Below, piece after piece: positions 35,551 to 43,373 of a stretch of DNA of 64,000 nt; within the stretch, counting starts at the first letter, position 1, and every line of letters starts with the position of its first letter. Below the pieces are notes generated by a model. That model saw only the letters and a list, made by a program, of their open reading frames with translations, was not told the DNA's origin and did not search any database. Position numbers and translations under genes: made by a program. Source of the DNA: Streptomyces monashensis (GTDB lineage: Bacteria > Actinomycetota > Actinomycetes > Streptomycetales > Streptomycetaceae). The stretch spans positions 62,001-126,000 of the forward strand of contig NZ_MLYO01000029.1 in NCBI RefSeq assembly GCF_001866665.1. Direction: 5' to 3'.

Positions 35551-38385
35551 ATGCAGAGCTCGGCGGACCGGCAGGACCGGTACGAGTACCCCGCCCACTG
35601 GGAGGCGGACGTGGTGCTGCGCGACGGGGGCACCGCGCGCATCCGGCCCATCACCATTGATGACGCCGACCGCCTGGTCAGCTTCTACGAGCAGGTCTCG
35701 GACGAGTCGAAGTACTACCGCTTCTTCGCGCCGTACCCACGACTGTCCGCCAAGGACGTCCACCGCTTCACGCACCACGACTTTGTGGACCGGGTGGGAC
35801 TCGCGGCCACCATCGGCGGCGAGTTCATCGCCACCGTACGCTACGACCGCATCGGCGCCGACGGCCTGCCCGCCTCCGCGCCCTCCGACGAGGCCGAGGT
35901 CGCCTTCCTGGTGCAGGACGCCCAGCAGGGCCGCGGCGTCGCCTCCGCGCTGCTGGAGCACATCGCGGCCGTCGCGCGCGAGCGGGGCATCCGCCGCTTC
36001 GCCGCCGAGGTGCTCCCCGCCAACACCAAGATGATCAAGGTGTTCACGGACGCCGGGTACACCCAGAAGCGCAGCTTCGAGGACGGCGTCGTCCGCCTGG
36101 AGTTCGACCTCGAACCGACCGACCGCTCGCTCGCGGTCCAGCGCGCGCGGGAACAGCGCGCCGAGGCCCGCTCGGTACGGCGGCTCCTCGCACCCGGCTC
36201 GGTGGCCGTCATCGGCGTCGGCCGCGCCCCCGGCGGCGTCGGCCGCAGCGTCCTCGACAACATCCGCGACGGCGGCTACGGCGGCCTGCTGCACGCCGTG
36301 AACCAGGCCTTCGCCGAGGACCGCAAGGAGATCGACGGGGTGCCCGCGCACCGCTCGGTGCGGGACATCGACGGCCCGGTCGACCTCGCGGTGATCGCGG
36401 TGCCGGCCGATCACGTGCCCGCGGTGGTCGCGGAGTGCGGCGAGCACGGCGTGCAGGGGCTCGTGGTCCTGTCCGCCGGATACGCCGAGAGCGGGCCCGA
36501 CGGGCGGGAGCGGCAGCGGGCGCTCGTGCGCCACGCGCGCGCGTACGGCATGCGGCTCATCGGCCCCAACGCCTTCGGGATCATCAACACCGCCCCCGAC
36601 GTCCGGCTGAACGCCTCGCTCGCCCCCGAGATGCCCCGCCCCGGCCGCATCGGCATGTTCGCCCAGTCCGGCGCCATCGGCATCGCCCTGCTGTCCCGGC
36701 TGCACCGGCGCGGGGGAGGCGTCACCGGGGTCACGGGCGTCTCCACGTTCGTCTCCGCCGGCAACCGCGCCGACGTCTCCGGCAACGACGTCCTCCAGTA
36801 CTGGTACGACGACCCCGAGACCGACGTCGCCCTCATGTACCTGGAATCCATCGGCAACCCGCGCAAGTTCACGCGGCTCGCGCGGCGCACGGCGGCGGCG
36901 AAGCCGCTGGTCGTCGTGCAGGGCGTCGGCTCCGCCCCGCAGGGGCACGCGGTGCGGGCGACCCGGCTGCCGCACGCCACCGTCTCCGCCCTGCTCCGGC
37001 AGGCCGGCGTGCTGCGCGTCGACACGATCACCGAGCTGGTCGACACGGGCCTGCTGCTCGCCCGGCAGCCCCTGCCGGCCGGGCCGCGCGTGACGATCCT
37101 CGGCAACTCCGAGTCGCTGGGCGTGCTGGCGTACGACCGCTGCCTCGCCGAAGGGCTGCGGCCGTCACGCCCGCTGGACCTGACGACCGGGGCGACGGCG
37201 GCGGACTTCCACCGGGCGTTGGGGGCCGCGCTGGCGGACGAGACGTGCGACGCCGTCGTCGTCACCGCGATCCCCGCGATCGGAGAGGGCTCGCCGGGGG
37301 ACGCCGAGCTGGCGCAGGCGCTGCGGTCGGCCGCGGCGGCGGTGCCGGGCAAGCCGGTGCTGGTGGTGCATGTGGAGCTGGGGGGACTGGCCGAGGCCCT
37401 GTCGGCCGCGGCGAGCACGGCACCGCAGGCCGTCGGGAAGACGCCCGGTACTCCCGGCACCGAGGGCGCCGCCCCACCCTTCCGCCCGGCGGAACGGCTG
37501 CCCACCGACCCAGCGGCGTCCGCCCAGGCCATCCCCGCCTACCCCGCCGCCGAACGCGCGGTGCGCGCCCTCGCCGAGGCCGTCAAGTACGGGCAGTGGC
37601 GGCGGGAGGCGGCGGAGCCCGGGAAGGTGCCCGAGTATGACGACATCGACGAGAAGGGTGCCGCGCGGCTGATCGGAGGGCTGCTCGCGCGCGGGGAGGG
37701 GCTCACGATCTCCGCCGCCGAGACCTGCGAGCTGCTCGGCAAGTACGGCATCCGCGTCCGCCAGGCCCTGCCCGCCCCGACCGCCGACGCCGCCGCCGAG
37801 GCCGCCCGCACCCTCGGCTACCCCGTGGCCCTCAAGGCCACCGCCCCCCATCTGCGGCACCGCGCGGACCTGGGCGGCGTACGCCTCGATCTCGCGGACG
37901 AGGAGCAACTGCGCCGGGCGTACGCCGAGTTGACCGAGCTGTTCGGGGCGCCGGAGGAGCTGCGGCCGGTGGTGCAGGGCATGGCGCCCCGAGGTGTCGA
38001 CACGGTCGTCCGCGCGGTGATCGATCCCGCCGCCGGCGCGGTGCTGTCCTTCGGGCTCGCCGGGGCCGCCTCCCAGCTGCTCGGGGACATGGCGCACCGG
38101 TTGATCCCGGTCACCGACCGCGAGGCGACCTCGCTCGTGCGCGCGATCCGCACGGCTCCGCTGCTGTTCGGCTGGCGCGGCTCCACCCCCGTCGACACCC
38201 CTGCCCTGGAGGAGCTGCTGCTGCGGGTGTCCCGGCTGGTCGACGACCACCCGGAGGTGGTCGCCGTCACCCTGGAACCGGTCGTCGTCGCCCCGCACGG
38301 CGTCGGCGTCCTCGGCGCCACCGTCCGCCTCGCACCCCCGCCGGCCCGCGACGACCTCGGGCCGCGCACGATGCCGGCGTACTGA
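35551..38385 (+). CDS. patA: PatA-like protein acetyltransferase (GNAT plus NDP-forming acyl-CoA-synthetase domains)
   Basis: 944 residues. An N-terminal GNAT domain (residues ~25-195; VQDAQQGRGVASALLEHIAA is the acetyl-CoA loop) is followed by a CoA-binding domain (VAVIGVGRAPGGVGRSVLDNIRDGGYGG), succinyl-CoA-ligase-like domains and a C-terminal ATP-grasp domain. This order is the reverse of the Salmonella Pat protein and matches that described for S. lividans PatA, which acetylates acetyl-CoA synthetase. An Ala/Pro-rich stretch near residues 620-680 is probably a linker. ATG 35,551 (MQSSADRQDRYEYP) is preferred over the upstream TTG. Confidence 0.85.
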   Translation: MQSSADRQDRYEYPAHWEADVVLRDGGTARIRPITIDDADRLVSFYEQVSDESKYYRFFAPYPRLSAKDVHRFTHHDFVDRVGLAATIGGEFIATVRYDRIGADGLPASAPSDEAEVAFLVQDAQQGRGVASALLEHIAAVARERGIRRFAAEVLPANTKMIKVFTDAGYTQKRSFEDGVVRLEFDLEPTDRSLAVQRAREQRAEARSVRRLLAPGSVAVIGVGRAPGGVGRSVLDNIRDGGYGGLLHAVNQAFAEDRKEIDGVPAHRSVRDIDGPVDLAVIAVPADHVPAVVAECGEHGVQGLVVLSAGYAESGPDGRERQRALVRHARAYGMRLIGPNAFGIINTAPDVRLNASLAPEMPRPGRIGMFAQSGAIGIALLSRLHRRGGGVTGVTGVSTFVSAGNRADVSGNDVLQYWYDDPETDVALMYLESIGNPRKFTRLARRTAAAKPLVVVQGVGSAPQGHAVRATRLPHATVSALLRQAGVLRVDTITELVDTGLLLARQPLPAGPRVTILGNSESLGVLAYDRCLAEGLRPSRPLDLTTGATAADFHRALGAALADETCDAVVVTAIPAIGEGSPGDAELAQALRSAAAAVPGKPVLVVHVELGGLAEALSAAASTAPQAVGKTPGTPGTEGAAPPFRPAERLPTDPAASAQAIPAYPAAERAVRALAEAVKYGQWRREAAEPGKVPEYDDIDEKGAARLIGGLLARGEGLTISAAETCELLGKYGIRVRQALPAPTADAAAEAARTLGYPVALKATAPHLRHRADLGGVRLDLADEEQLRRAYAELTELFGAPEELRPVVQGMAPRGVDTVVRAVIDPAAGAVLSFGLAGAASQLLGDMAHRLIPVTDREATSLVRAIRTAPLLFGWRGSTPVDTPALEELLLRVSRLVDDHPEVVAVTLEPVVVAPHGVGVLGATVRLAPPPARDDLGPRTMPAY

Positions 38386-38417
38386 CGGCCGGCCGAACGG
38401 GGCGAGCGGAGGGGACG

Positions 38418-38789
38418 GTGGAGATCGCGGGGCGGGTACTGCCCGAGGGCAGCTGGTGGGACTGGGAAGTGATCGTCTGGGACGGCGGCCGGCTGCGGCT
38501 GGCCGCCGGACACGACCTGACGTACCACCACGGCCTGGAGGTGGTCCTCACCGACCCGTGCTTCGTCTCGTGCCCCGCGGCCTTCCAGGACCCCGTCTTC
38601 CGGGAGCCCACGGCGGAGGAGACCGCGCGGCTGCGGCGGGCGCTCGGCGGGGAGCCGCCCGTCGTGGTCGCGTTCGAGGCCGACGCCGGCGGGCCCGGAC
38701 CGGTCTCCTGCCTGATCGCCGCCGAGCGACTGGACATCGTGCCGGGGTTCGTCCGTCGGGACGACGACGAGCGGGCCACGCGCGCGTGA
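38418..38789 (+). CDS. Conserved hypothetical protein
   Basis: 123 residues, GTG start behind GGAGGGGA. A beta-rich sequence with WWDWEVIVWDGGRLRLAAGHDLTYHHGLEVVLTDPCFVSCPAAF and no signal or membrane segment. It follows patA by 32 nt. I recognise it only as a conserved actinobacterial hypothetical found in this neighbourhood; no function is assigned. Confidence 0.7.
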   Translation: MEIAGRVLPEGSWWDWEVIVWDGGRLRLAAGHDLTYHHGLEVVLTDPCFVSCPAAFQDPVFREPTAEETARLRRALGGEPPVVVAFEADAGGPGPVSCLIAAERLDIVPGFVRRDDDERATRA

Positions 38790-38853
38790 ACGGCCCGCCC
38801 CGGTCCCGGTGACTGGCCCGGAGCGGCCCTGCCCACGGATTAGGATGGACGCC

Positions 38854-39441
38854 ATGGCCAAGACCAGTACGACGACCCAGGGGCTGCGCGCGGCGATCGA
38901 GCGCAGCGGCTACTACCCGGCCCTCGTGGCCGAGGCGGTGGAGGCCGCTGTGGGCGGCGAGCCGATCCGGTCGTACCTGGTCCACCAGGAGACCACGTTC
39001 GACCAGAACGAGGTGCGCCGCCATGTGACCGTCCTGGTCCTCACCGGCAACCGCTTCATCGTCAGCCACACCGACGAGCAGGCCGCCGACAGCACCTCCC
39101 CGACCCCGTACGCCACCACCTCCACCGAGTCCGTGAAGCTCGGCCGGATCTCCTCGGTCGTGGTCAGCCGGGTCGTCGCGAACCCCGAGCAGTACACCCC
39201 GGGCACCCTGCCCCGCGAGGTCGTGCTCACCATCGGCTGGGGCGCCGTCAGCCGCATCGACCTGGAGCCCGCCGCCTGCGGCGACCCCAACTGCGACGCC
39301 GACCACGGCTACACCGGCAACTCCACGGCGGACGACCTCAGCCTGCGCGTCAGCGAGGCCGGGGACGGCCCGGAGACGGTGCGCCAGGCGCTCGCCTTCG
39401 CGCAGGCCGTCTCGGAGGCGACCGCGGACCTCACGCGCTGA
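38854..39441 (+). CDS. DUF5998 family protein
   Basis: 195 residues, ATG 38,854 with AGGA 10 nt upstream. It begins MAKTSTTTQGLRAAIERSGYYPALV and contains EVRRHVTVLVLTGNRFIVSHTDEQ and a late CGDPNCDADHGYTG motif with two cysteines. I recall this as the DUF5998 family of actinobacteria, function unknown. Its stop codon overlaps the next start by one base (TGATG), so it is coupled to the phosphodiesterase gene. Confidence 0.75.
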   Translation: MAKTSTTTQGLRAAIERSGYYPALVAEAVEAAVGGEPIRSYLVHQETTFDQNEVRRHVTVLVLTGNRFIVSHTDEQAADSTSPTPYATTSTESVKLGRISSVVVSRVVANPEQYTPGTLPREVVLTIGWGAVSRIDLEPAACGDPNCDADHGYTGNSTADDLSLRVSEAGDGPETVRQALAFAQAVSEATADLTR

Positions 39442-40634
39442 TGTCCCAGCTCACCTCCGCCTGGGACCACCCGGAACCCCTCGCCCTGGACACCGCCCCA
39501 CTGCCCGAGTACGGCACCGGCTCCCTCGCCGACCTGCTGCCCACCCTGGCCGCGGGCATGGGCGTCCCCGGCATGACCGCCACGATCGGGGAACTGACCC
39601 CGGCCGACCGGGTCTGCGTCCTCCTGGTCGACGGGCTCGGCTGGGAGCAGCTGAGGGCCCACCCCGACGAGGCCCCCTTCCTGACCTCCCTGCTCGGCAG
39701 CTCGCGCGGCGGCACCGGCCGCCCGCTCACCGCCGGATACCCGGCGACCACCGCGACCTCCCTCGCCTCGGTCGGCACCGGCCTGCCGCCCGGCGCCCAC
39801 GGCCTGCCCGGCTACAGCGCCCGCAACCCGGCCACCGGCGAGCTGATGAACCAGCTCCGCTTCCAGCCGTACACCGACCCGCGCCCCTGGCAGCCATACC
39901 CCACCGTCTTCCAGCTGGCCCACGAGGCCGGGGTGCACTCCGCCCAGGTCTCCTCGCCCGCCTTCCAGCACACCCCGCTCACGAAGATCGCGCTCAGCGG
40001 CGGCACCTTCCACGGCCGGCTGAGCGGCGAGGAGCGCATGGACGCCGCCGCCGAGCAACTGGCCGCCGGGGACCGCTCGCTGGTCTACACGTACTACTCC
40101 GAGCTGGACGGCTCCGGCCACCGCTACGGCGTCGCCTCCGACACCTGGCGCGGCCAGCTGATGTACGTCGACCGGCTCGCCCAGCGCCTCGCCGAGCAGC
40201 TGCCCCCGCGCAGCGCGCTCTACGTCACCGCCGACCACGGCATGGTCGACGTCCCGTTCGACGACGAGCACCGCTTCGACTTCGACACGGACTGGGAGCT
40301 GCGCGCCGGGGTCGCCCTGCTGGGCGGCGAGGGCCGGGCACGGCACGTGTACGCGGTGCCGGGCGCCGAGATCGACGTACTGACCTGCTGGCGCGAGGTC
40401 CTCGGCGAGCAGTTCTGGGTGGCCTCGCGCGACGAGGCGATCGCGGCGGGCTGGTTCGGACCGCGGATCGACGAGCGGGTGTACGACCGGCTCGGGGACG
40501 TGGTCGCGGCCGCCCACGACGACGTCCTGATCATCGCCACCGAGCGGGAGCCGAAGGAGTCGGCGCTCGTCGGCAACCACGGCTCGATGACCCCCGCCGA
40601 GCAGCTCGTCCCGCTGCTCGAAGTCCGCTCCTGA
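39441..40634 (+). CDS. Nucleotide pyrophosphatase/phosphodiesterase-type alkaline phosphatase superfamily protein
   Basis: 397 residues. The metal-binding pattern of the NPP/alkaline phosphatase superfamily is visible: VLLVDGLGW (first Asp), PATTATSLASVGTG with the nucleophile Thr, YYSELDGSGHRYG (Asp and His), YVTADHGMVDVP (Asp-His) and GNHGSM (last His). It probably hydrolyses phosphodiester or pyrophosphate bonds. No signal peptide is seen. It is the last intact core gene before the interrupted thymidine kinase gene, 41 nt away. Confidence 0.87.
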   Translation: MSQLTSAWDHPEPLALDTAPLPEYGTGSLADLLPTLAAGMGVPGMTATIGELTPADRVCVLLVDGLGWEQLRAHPDEAPFLTSLLGSSRGGTGRPLTAGYPATTATSLASVGTGLPPGAHGLPGYSARNPATGELMNQLRFQPYTDPRPWQPYPTVFQLAHEAGVHSAQVSSPAFQHTPLTKIALSGGTFHGRLSGEERMDAAAEQLAAGDRSLVYTYYSELDGSGHRYGVASDTWRGQLMYVDRLAQRLAEQLPPRSALYVTADHGMVDVPFDDEHRFDFDTDWELRAGVALLGGEGRARHVYAVPGAEIDVLTCWREVLGEQFWVASRDEAIAAGWFGPRIDERVYDRLGDVVAAAHDDVLIIATEREPKESALVGNHGSMTPAEQLVPLLEVRS

Positions 40635-40675
40635 CGCACGCCCCCGACTACTCGCCGAAAGGTGTTCAACTCCTC

Positions 40676-40852
40676 ATGCCCGAGCTGGTGTTCTTCTCCG
40701 GAACGATGGACTGCGGGAAGTCGACTGACTTGCTTGGGTATTCGCCATCGGGCGGCCGTGTCGTGGGCGGTGTGGTGTCACCTGATGGTGCATTTGCCCG
40801 TATTGGCGATGTCTGTCGTCTTTCTTCGACTCGAAAGGTTCCGAGTCTCTGA
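40676..40852 (+). pseudogene. tdk: Chromosomal thymidine kinase 5' fragment, extended by element-encoded codons
   Basis: The first 17 codons read MPELVFFSGTMDCGKST, the start of thymidine kinase through the P-loop, behind ribosome site GAAAGGTG. From about 40,724 the sequence no longer resembles thymidine kinase, but the frame stays open for 41 more codons and ends at TGA 40,850-40,852. That stop shares its A with the ATG of a complete thymidine kinase gene (TGATG). The fragment lacks every catalytic part beyond the P-loop and cannot be an enzyme by itself. I infer that an integrated element cut the gene here and that the short fusion peptide now feeds ribosomes to the second copy. Confidence 0.8.
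40706..40722 (+). other. Probable left attachment-site core in tdk
   Basis: The 17-mer ATGGACTGCGGGAAGTC occurs here in the chromosomal tdk start and again at 40,882-40,898 in the second thymidine kinase gene. Similarity to tdk stops directly after the first copy, so the junction of chromosome and element is at about 40,722-40,727. The second copy could simply reflect homology of the coding sequence. The matching right junction is not in the window as far as I can see. Confidence 0.55.
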
Positions 40853-41502
40853 TGTCCGAGTTGGTGTTCTTTTCAGGGACTATGGACTGCGGGAAGTCAA
40901 CTTTGGCGCTACAAATCGAACACAATCGAACGGCGCGTGGTCTGCAGGGGTTGATCTTCACGCGTGATGACCGTGCGGGTGTGGGCAAGCTGTCGTCGCG
41001 TCTGGGGCTGGTGACCGACGCGGTGGAGGCCGGGCCGGGGCTGGATCTGTACGGATATGTGGTGGAGCAGTTGTCTCGGGGTGGCCGGGTCGACTACGTG
41101 ATCGTGGACGAGGCCCAGTTCCTGTTGTCCGGGCAGATCGATCAACTGGCCAGGATCGTGGACGACTTGGAGCTGGACGTCTTCGCGTTCGGCATCACCA
41201 CCGACTTCCGGACGAGGCTCTTCCCCGGTTCGCAGCGTCTGATCGAACTTGCCGATCGCCTGGAGACTTTGCAGGTTGAGGCGATGTGCTGGTGCGGTGC
41301 TCGGGCCACGCACAATGCGCGCACGGTGGGCGGGGAGATGGTCGTGGAGGGGGAGCAGGTCGTTGTGGGTGATGTGGCTCAGTCGGCGGCGGAGGTCGGG
41401 TACGAGGTGCTCTGTCGACGTCATCACCGCAGACGCATGACGAGCGCCACGGCGCGAGCGGCGGCGCTGTCGCCGGACGTGCTGCCGGTCACCGCCACTT
41501 GA
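40852..41502 (+). CDS. tdk: Thymidine kinase, complete second copy on the integrated element
   Basis: 216 residues. P-loop GTMDCGKST at residues 9-17, flexible-loop region TRDDRAGVGKLSSRLG, VDEAQF catalytic/magnesium motif, lasso region RLETLQVEAMCWCGARATHNAR with two cysteines, and a second zinc pair region near CRRHHRRR. It phosphorylates thymidine to dTMP. The first ~80 bases use clearly lower-GC codons (TTT, TTG, ACT, CTA, ATC) than the core, unlike the chromosomal tdk start. The ATG overlaps the stop codon of the truncated host gene, and GAAAGG lies upstream. It probably replaces the disrupted host gene. Confidence 0.93.
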   Translation: MSELVFFSGTMDCGKSTLALQIEHNRTARGLQGLIFTRDDRAGVGKLSSRLGLVTDAVEAGPGLDLYGYVVEQLSRGGRVDYVIVDEAQFLLSGQIDQLARIVDDLELDVFAFGITTDFRTRLFPGSQRLIELADRLETLQVEAMCWCGARATHNARTVGGEMVVEGEQVVVGDVAQSAAEVGYEVLCRRHHRRRMTSATARAAALSPDVLPVTAT

Positions 41503-41870
41503 CCTCTGGCCGGCGGTAGGCGCGTCAACCTGCTTGTCGGCCGCGCTGGTCGTGGGGAGCGGGAGGTTCTGGACCGTGGGCTCGGGAGGGTGTCCTTGGA
41601 CGCAGATTCGAGTCCTGGACGGGAGCCGCTCGTGAGGGCTGGTCGCGGCGCACCCGCTGTGAGCTGCGGAGATTCGCTCGTGGTGACCTTGTCAGGGCAC
41701 CTACCGAAGACGCGGGTCGTGTGACGGATACGGGGTGGGCCGGCGACGTCACCTATCCGGCTGTGTGCACAGTGGCATGCGGGGGCGCCCGGAGGCTGCC
41801 CTCTTGCTGGCGCCGAGCGTTTGCTTGGTCCGGGCGCGAGGTGCCAGCGAGAGGGCGGGCTACGCGGCAC
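41503..41870. other. Intergenic region after the second thymidine kinase gene
   Basis: 368 nt without a gene that I can support. No clear terminator or repeat is seen. Confidence 0.5.
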
Positions 41871-42816
41871 TCACTCGCCGCTGGCTCCTTCGAGGCTGCT
41901 GAGAAGGCGCTCGGCGAGTTCGGCGAGGGTTTCTCCGTCCTGGGTGATCCAGCGCGCGGTGCCCTGGTTAGACACCGGGCGCTCCTCCCAACCAGCCAGC
42001 TCCCACATGCGGGAGACAAGGCCGCTGGGGGAGTAGCGCTGACGGTCGTACTCCCAGACGAGGGCCTTGCTGGTGCTTGCGGTCCAGGTCGCGCGGGACC
42101 GGGTGGGGTCCGCCGAGCCAGGCTTCCAACGCTTCCTGCTCGGCCGGGACGTAGAGGCTGAGCCGGAGTGGCGCACCCTCCGGGAGCGCTCGCTGGTTCA
42201 CGATCACGTGGACCGAGTTGGGGCGGCGGGGCCTACGTGGCCGTTCGTCCTTGCGGAGGTATGAGGAGATGTCCTGGGTCTCGCCGCCCGCAGCGAGGAC
42301 GTTCAGGATGTCGGCCACGAGGGCGGCGCACTCCGTGTCATCGATGCAGACCTGCTTGAGGCTGGTGCGGGTTCCGTGCCGGGCATCGAGAACTCCGAGT
42401 AGCACGGGAACCGTGCGGGCTAGCAGGTCGGGGATTCGGGAACTCGACTTGGCGTACCACGTGGTGGCGTCTGGGCCGGAGGGGTCGGGTTCGGCGATGT
42501 TGGCGTCTTCGTCCAGCAACTGCCGGAAGACGAGGTGGGCGAGAAGGAACGTTCCATCGTCAATGACGGCTACTCCCCGCTTCTCATACTGTTCGCGCAC
42601 CGGGCGGAGGGCCTTGCGGGTCTCGCGGAGGATGCGGACCGCGTTCCAGGTCTCGAAGACGCCGGGCACGGTGCGGAACAGCGGGTCGTAGATTCCGCTA
42701 CTGCCGCGTTCCCACAGCACGTCCGTGGAGTCGGCCGCGACCAGCCGGGCCGTGAACCGGCTTGCGGAGTGCGCGCAGGCGAGGGCCGTTGCCGCTTCGA
42801 CGACTGAGCAGCCCTC
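41871..42816 (-). pseudogene. Remnant of an AIPR-like abortive-infection protein, with frameshift
   Basis: A stretch starting EGCSVVEAATALACAHSASR and running through WERGSSGIYDPLFRTVPGVF, IDDGTFLLAHLVFRQLL and ARTVPVLLGVLDARHG resembles the C-terminal part of AIPR-type phage-resistance proteins. The N-terminal two-thirds, including the conserved NGQQT-like core, is missing. Near 42,105 a one-base frameshift divides it from a tail KALVWEYDRQRYSPSGLVSRM...GTARWITQDGETLAELAERLL that resembles a DUF4357 domain. At its upstream edge it is joined directly to a truncated conjugation gene. Identification is by pattern from memory; the broken state is clear from the frames. Confidence 0.5.
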
Positions 42817-43373
42817 GTCGCCGGCAGCACGTCGGGACGTGCGGAGCGCAGCCGCCCGGCGCTCACGCTGTGACCGGGAGGGAGGAACAGGGTCGGCGCG
42901 GTGACGCGGGTGTGGGCGCCTGGCCAGGCGGCCTCGACGGCGCGGCGTACCAGGCCCAGCGGCACGGTGCCGGGTAGCCACAGCCGGATGGACAGCCCGG
43001 TGTGGGACCAGACGTATTCGAAGGCGAGATGCGGCTGCCCGGTGGTGATACGGCGCCACCAGGGGCGCAGGAGACCGGCGAGCTGCGCCCACAGGACTTC
43101 ACCGCCCCGGACGGCGACCTTGGGCGGCGCGAGAATCTCCACACAGCGGGAGCCCTGGGCGAGGCGTCGCTCGCGCCACAGGCGCACGCGATACCTGAGC
43201 GCGGAACCGCTGGCCACGGCGACGGCCGCGCACGGGGCGAGGACGAGAGCATGGGCCCCGATCCAGCCGATGCCGCGGTCGCCGATCGTGCCCCAGAAAC
43301 TGCCCGGATCGGTGAGGAAGTCCACCAGCGGGTCGCCCTGCCGAGAGACGACGTGGGGGATGTGCGCCGTCAT
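42817..43373 (-). pseudogene. Truncated type IV coupling/transfer ATPase gene (N-terminal part only)
   Basis: The first ~185 residues are intact: ATG 43,373 overlapping the VirB4 stop by ATGA, a transmembrane segment (GIGWIGAHALVLAPCAAVAVASG), and the conserved block VEILAPPKVAVRGGEVLWAQLAGLLRPWW...GQPHLAFEYVWSHTGLSIRLWLPGTVPLGLVRRAVEAAWPGAHT. In actinobacterial conjugative elements the gene after VirB4 encodes a TraM/VirD4-like ATPase that begins this way. Here coding similarity ends after GRLRSARPDVLP at about 42,820, before any Walker motif, and AIPR-like sequence follows. A deletion joined the two genes, so DNA transfer is probably lost. Confidence 0.65.

Noticed and set aside
40676..40760. 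Integration into a tRNA gene
   Set aside because: No tRNA-like sequence is present at the junction; the target is the thymidine kinase coding sequence.
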